Below, piece after piece: positions 61,947 through 64,000 of a stretch of DNA of 64,000 nucleotides. Location of the stretch: NCBI GenBank assembly GCA_034927445.1, contig JAYFPZ010000011.1, forward strand, positions 62,001 through 126,000, in the 5' to 3' direction. The stretch comes from PHAA01 sp034927445 (lineage in GTDB: Bacteria; Bacillota; Syntrophomonadia; Syntrophomonadales; Syntrophomonadaceae). The notes beneath the pieces were generated by a model, which did not search any database, was not told the DNA's origin, and was given only the letters and a program-made list of their open reading frames with translations. How positions within the stretch are numbered: position 1 is the stretch's first letter; each line of letters opens with the position of its first letter. A program made the position numbers and the translations under genes.

Positions 61947-62630
61947 TTATCCCAGCACCAACTGCTCTAATTCCAGCGGATGAATAGGTTGGCCGTCTTT
62001 GAAGGCACGCATGTTTCCTCCTGAAATCTCATCCACCAGGACTATCTGCTGCTCATCACCCACCCGGCCGAATTCAAATTTTATGTCGTAAAGTTCAATA
62101 TTCTTCTTAGCCAGCTCCGCCTTTACCACCGCCGCTATCTTCCGAGCAAGGTCCTTCAGCACCCGGTATTCGGCTTTGCTTAAGATTCCCAGCATTTCCA
62201 GAGCGTCCTGGGTTATGGGAGGATCTTCCCGGGCGTCGTCTTTCAAAGTTGTTTCCACCAGGGCCTCCAAAGGCTGCCCTTCTTCCACATAATCCCCATA
62301 ACGGCGATAAAAGCTGCCTACCGCGCGATAACGGCAAATCACTTCCAGCCCTTTGCCGAACAATTTGGCCGGCTTAACGGTCATGGTTGCCTTTTCGATA
62401 TCGGCATCGATATAGTGGGTCGGAATCCCCTCTTTTTGCAGAGCCTCAAAAAAGAACTTGGTCAGGCGCAGCCCGGCCCGGCCAGACCCTTCGATGGTCA
62501 ATCCCACCGTATTCTTGCCCGGGTCGAACACCCCGTCCTCGCCGGTGGCGTCGTCCTTAAACCGCAGCAAGTAGTTACCGTCATCCAGGGCATAAACGTC
62601 CTTGGTCTTCCCGGTGTAAATCAGCTTCAT
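61947..62630 (-). CDS. purC: phosphoribosylaminoimidazole-succinocarboxamide synthase
   Basis: SAICAR synthase of the purine pathway, 227 residues from ATG 62630. The ATP-grasp-like start KLIYTGKTKDVYALDDGNYL, then LRFKDDATGEDGVFDPGKN, VICRYRAVGSFYRRYGDYV and DIKFEFGRVGDEQQIVLVDEI are diagnostic. A longer frame to 62732 adds 34 residues with no homology. GGAG lies about 11 bases upstream. It shares a transcript direction with the gcv genes, whose product methylene-THF feeds purine synthesis. No glycine riboswitch is visible ahead of it. Confidence 0.95.
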   Translation of the reverse strand: MKLIYTGKTKDVYALDDGNYLLRFKDDATGEDGVFDPGKNTVGLTIEGSGRAGLRLTKFFFEALQKEGIPTHYIDADIEKATMTVKPAKLFGKGLEVICRYRAVGSFYRRYGDYVEEGQPLEALVETTLKDDAREDPPITQDALEMLGILSKAEYRVLKDLARKIAAVVKAELAKKNIELYDIKFEFGRVGDEQQIVLVDEISGGNMRAFKDGQPIHPLELEQLVLG

Positions 62631-62873
62631 CAGATCAATAACTCCTCTCGACAAATTTCCCAAGCATTCTGTATACATTATTCCGGTATACAATTCAATA
62701 TATAACCGCCGATATCCTCCATCTTTCCCCAATTAACATGAAATTTTTCACACAGCTCGAATAAAGCTGTGATCGAAAAAAAGGAAAGACGCTGCCGCGA
62801 TTCGCTAATTCCCAATTTAATATTTTATCCATATGCTATATAAATAATAGCTATAAGAAAGATGTGCTTTAAA

Positions 62874-63056
62874 ATGCTGGTGAACTCAGCCGAAATTCAA
62901 AATAACTTCGGGAAATATCTTAATTTGGCATCTACTCAGGAAATTATCATTACCCGCAATGGGATTCCGATTGCCCGGCTGGTTGGGGTGAATAACACTA
63001 TATCGTTTCTCTCCGATCGTTTAGTCGGTCTTGTCCCGTCCAATGTGGATGAATAA
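62874..63056 (+). CDS. Phd/YefM-type antitoxin, no toxin partner visible
   Basis: Protein of about 60 residues with the Phd DNA-binding and dimerisation fold: VNSAEIQNNFGKYLNLAS, then EIIITRNGIPIARLV. The C-terminal toxin-neutralising tail is short (ISFLSDRLVGLVPSNVDE). No ATG at 62862 is needed; the family start is at 62874. The 126 bases after it hold no toxin gene on either strand, so it is solitary, either a remnant or a stand-alone regulator. Confidence 0.85.
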   Translation: MLVNSAEIQNNFGKYLNLASTQEIIITRNGIPIARLVGVNNTISFLSDRLVGLVPSNVDE

Positions 63057-63139
63057 TAAAAGTATCATTCGGCGTTCAAATTACAAACGGTAGCAAATTT
63101 GGCAGTAAGGACTATAAATGAACTTTTAAAAGATAGAAA

Positions 63140-63170
63140 ACCGGCTCATCCCATTGCTTGGAGAGCCGGT
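63140..63170 (-). terminator. terminator after tRNA-Ser(CGA)
   Basis: ACCGGCTC (63140-63147) pairs with GAGCCGGT (63163-63170), 13 bases past the tRNA; the minus strand continues TTTTCTATCTTTT. Confidence 0.8.
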
Positions 63171-63182
63171 ATTTTAGCGTTT

Positions 63183-63276
63183 TGGCGGAGAGACAGGGAT
63201 TCGAACCCTGGAGGCGGGGTTTAGCCGCCTACTCGATTTCGAGTCGAGCGCCTTCGACCAGCTCGGCCATCTCTCC
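63183..63276 (-). tRNA. tRNA-Ser(CGA)
   Basis: The 94-base gene carries an encoded CCA. Acceptor GGAGAGA/TCTCTCC, anticodon arm CTCGACTCGAAATCGAG with anticodon CGA, a long variable arm, and T arm CAGGGTTCGAATCCCTG are complete. Its 5' half overlaps the 3' end of the tadA reading frame. Confidence 0.97.
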
Positions 63277-63718
63277 TTATTTCTTCAAAAAACCTCTTTA
63301 ACAGTTCGGTGCATTCTTCTTCCAATATATCGCCCACAACCTGGACCTGATGATTCAAACCGGGATATCTTACCAGATCAATAACCGATCCTGCCGCTCC
63401 CGCTTTTTCATCGCGGCTGCCATAGACCAGCTTCTTGATGCGGGTGTTTATCATGGCTCCAGCACACATGGGACAGGGCTCCAGGGTGCAGTAAAGGGTT
63501 ACTCCTTCCAGCCTCCATCGGCCAAGGTGTTGGGCCGCCTTTTGCAATACCAGGATTTCGGCATGAGCGGTTGCATCCTGCCGTAATTCCTTCTCATTAC
63601 GGGCAGCGGCAATGATCTCATTTTCATAAACAGCTACCGCCCCTATGGGTATCTCGCCCCCAGCGAGGGCTTCTTCAGCCAACTCAAGGGCTCTGCGCAT
63701 ATATATTTCTTCCCTCAT
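63221..63718 (-). CDS. tadA: tRNA adenosine(34) deaminase TadA
   Basis: Zinc enzyme of about 165 residues that converts A34 to inosine in tRNA-Arg(ACG). The cytidine-deaminase-fold site is complete: HAEIL with catalytic His-Ala-Glu near residue 54, and EPCPMCAGAM with the two zinc Cys. The start MREEIYMRRALELAEEALAG at 63718 is family-typical; an upstream extension to 63775 runs into tRNA-Arg. The reading frame continues 56 bases into the downstream tRNA-Ser gene before its TAA, adding an Arg-rich tail (RRDGRAGRRRSTRNR) that is tRNA-encoded. Confidence 0.94.
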   Translation of the reverse strand: MREEIYMRRALELAEEALAGGEIPIGAVAVYENEIIAAARNEKELRQDATAHAEILVLQKAAQHLGRWRLEGVTLYCTLEPCPMCAGAMINTRIKKLVYGSRDEKAGAAGSVIDLVRYPGLNHQVQVVGDILEEECTELLKRFFEEIRRDGRAGRRRSTRNRVGG

Positions 63719-63740
63719 AATACCGGGATTCACCGCCAAA

Positions 63741-63817
63741 TGGTGCGCCCGAAGGGACTCGAACCCCTGGCACACGGTTTAGGAAACCGTTGCTCTATCC
63801 ACCTGAGCTACGGGCGC
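63741..63817 (-). tRNA. tRNA-Arg(CCT)
   Basis: The 77-base gene has encoded CCA, acceptor GCGCCCG/CGGGCGC, anticodon loop TTCCTAA with anticodon CCT, and T arm AGGGGTTCGAGTCCCTT. All stems pair. It lies 22 bases upstream of tadA on the same strand. It is the intact counterpart of the chimeric gene at 53998. Confidence 0.97.
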
Positions 63818-63826
63818 ATATTATTC

Positions 63827-64000
63827 AATGAGCGCTGCGCGAATTGTGCGCCAAAACGCGGGTGCTATAGAGCCTTCCCTTCGCGTTTTGTGTGCATCGC
63901 GCCGCGAGCGTTTTTATCAAACGCCTCCTCAGTCGGGGACCCTCCTACCGGTTTGTCCCCACCTATAGAGAAGGTGTCTTAAGAGGGGTTTGGATCTCTA
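63827..64000. repeat. dispersed hairpin-rich repeat, copy 2 (reaches window end)
   Basis: The first 110 bases nearly match 13059-13168, including the CCAAAACGCG/CGCGTTTTG hairpin and TTTTTATCAAACGCCTC. The right half differs from copy 1 in sequence but still offers a stem (GGGGAC at about 63935-63940 with GTCCCC near 63955-63960). The closing arm is degenerate (AGAGGGGTTTGGATC). It starts 10 bases upstream of tRNA-Arg(CCT) and may continue past the window. Confidence 0.7.

Noticed and set aside
62631..62873. glycine riboswitch ahead of the purC-gcv operon
   Set aside because: No glycine aptamer consensus was found on the minus strand here or in the 42-base purC-gcvT gap.

Overview
The window looks like the chromosome of an anaerobic, spore-former-type Bacillota (Clostridia-like) of moderate GC. 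The case rests on gene content: a complete anaerobic (cobalt-early) cobalamin pathway, a TM1266-type regulator linked to iron-only hydrogenase systems, split glycine decarboxylase (gcvPA/gcvPB), CheC/CheD, SpoIIE-type phosphatase and RsbW-like modules, a sigma-54 activator, WalJ, bactofilin, and strong AGGAGG Shine-Dalgarno sequences. Genus cannot be fixed from sequence alone. No prophage, complete insertion sequence, CRISPR array or rRNA was seen.

Layout. 1-1.9 kb: end of an ABC-2 efflux operon with a TetR regulator. 1.9-4.2 kb: cardiolipin synthase and WalJ. 4.5-9.5 kb: complete branched-chain amino-acid ABC transporter livKHMGF on the minus strand. 9.9-12.8 kb: TM1266-type regulator, glnS and a zinc-finger-like membrane protein. 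12.9-19.2 kb: an untracked 54-residue basic protein, a hairpin-rich dispersed repeat, a PAS histidine kinase, a VWA plus OmpA-domain pair, a DUF4489-like protein, and a TetR/nitroreductase pair with two matching operator-like palindromes. 19.2-35.8 kb: cobalt and vitamin B12 region. One cobalamin riboswitch precedes cbiQ-cbiO-cbiM-cbiN plus a His-tailed DMT transporter, and a second precedes cbiA-cbiK-cbiD-cbiL-cbiF-cbiH-cbiJ-cbiP-cbiC-cbiG-cbiET.

36-42 kb: a catabolic-looking SDR-MFS-cyclase set preceded by a good sigma-54 promoter match and by its probable CBS-PAS-AAA+ activator. 42.3-43.5 kb: an unknown cassette in which two small related proteins flank a membrane protein. 43.5-45.3 kb: bactofilin and polysaccharide deacetylase. 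45.8-53.3 kb: tRNA-Ser, cheD, cheC, a MATE transporter fused to an RsbW-like ATPase, a GH3-family acyl-amido synthetase overlapping it, then a divergent STAS protein and a 5TMR-SpoIIE-HATPase protein. This looks like a partner-switch circuit tied to making and exporting an amidated small molecule, and it is the strongest candidate here for an undescribed system. 53.3-54.1 kb: a decayed DUF4143 ATPase gene and a chimeric, broken tRNA gene.

54.2-62.6 kb: purC, gcvT, gcvH, gcvPA, gcvPB, lpdA, lplA and an MBL hydrolase, a one-carbon operon complete with lipoylation and E3. 62.8-64 kb: a solitary Phd-type antitoxin, tRNA-Ser(CGA) overlapping the 3' end of tadA, tRNA-Arg(CCT), and a second copy of the hairpin-rich repeat at the window edge.
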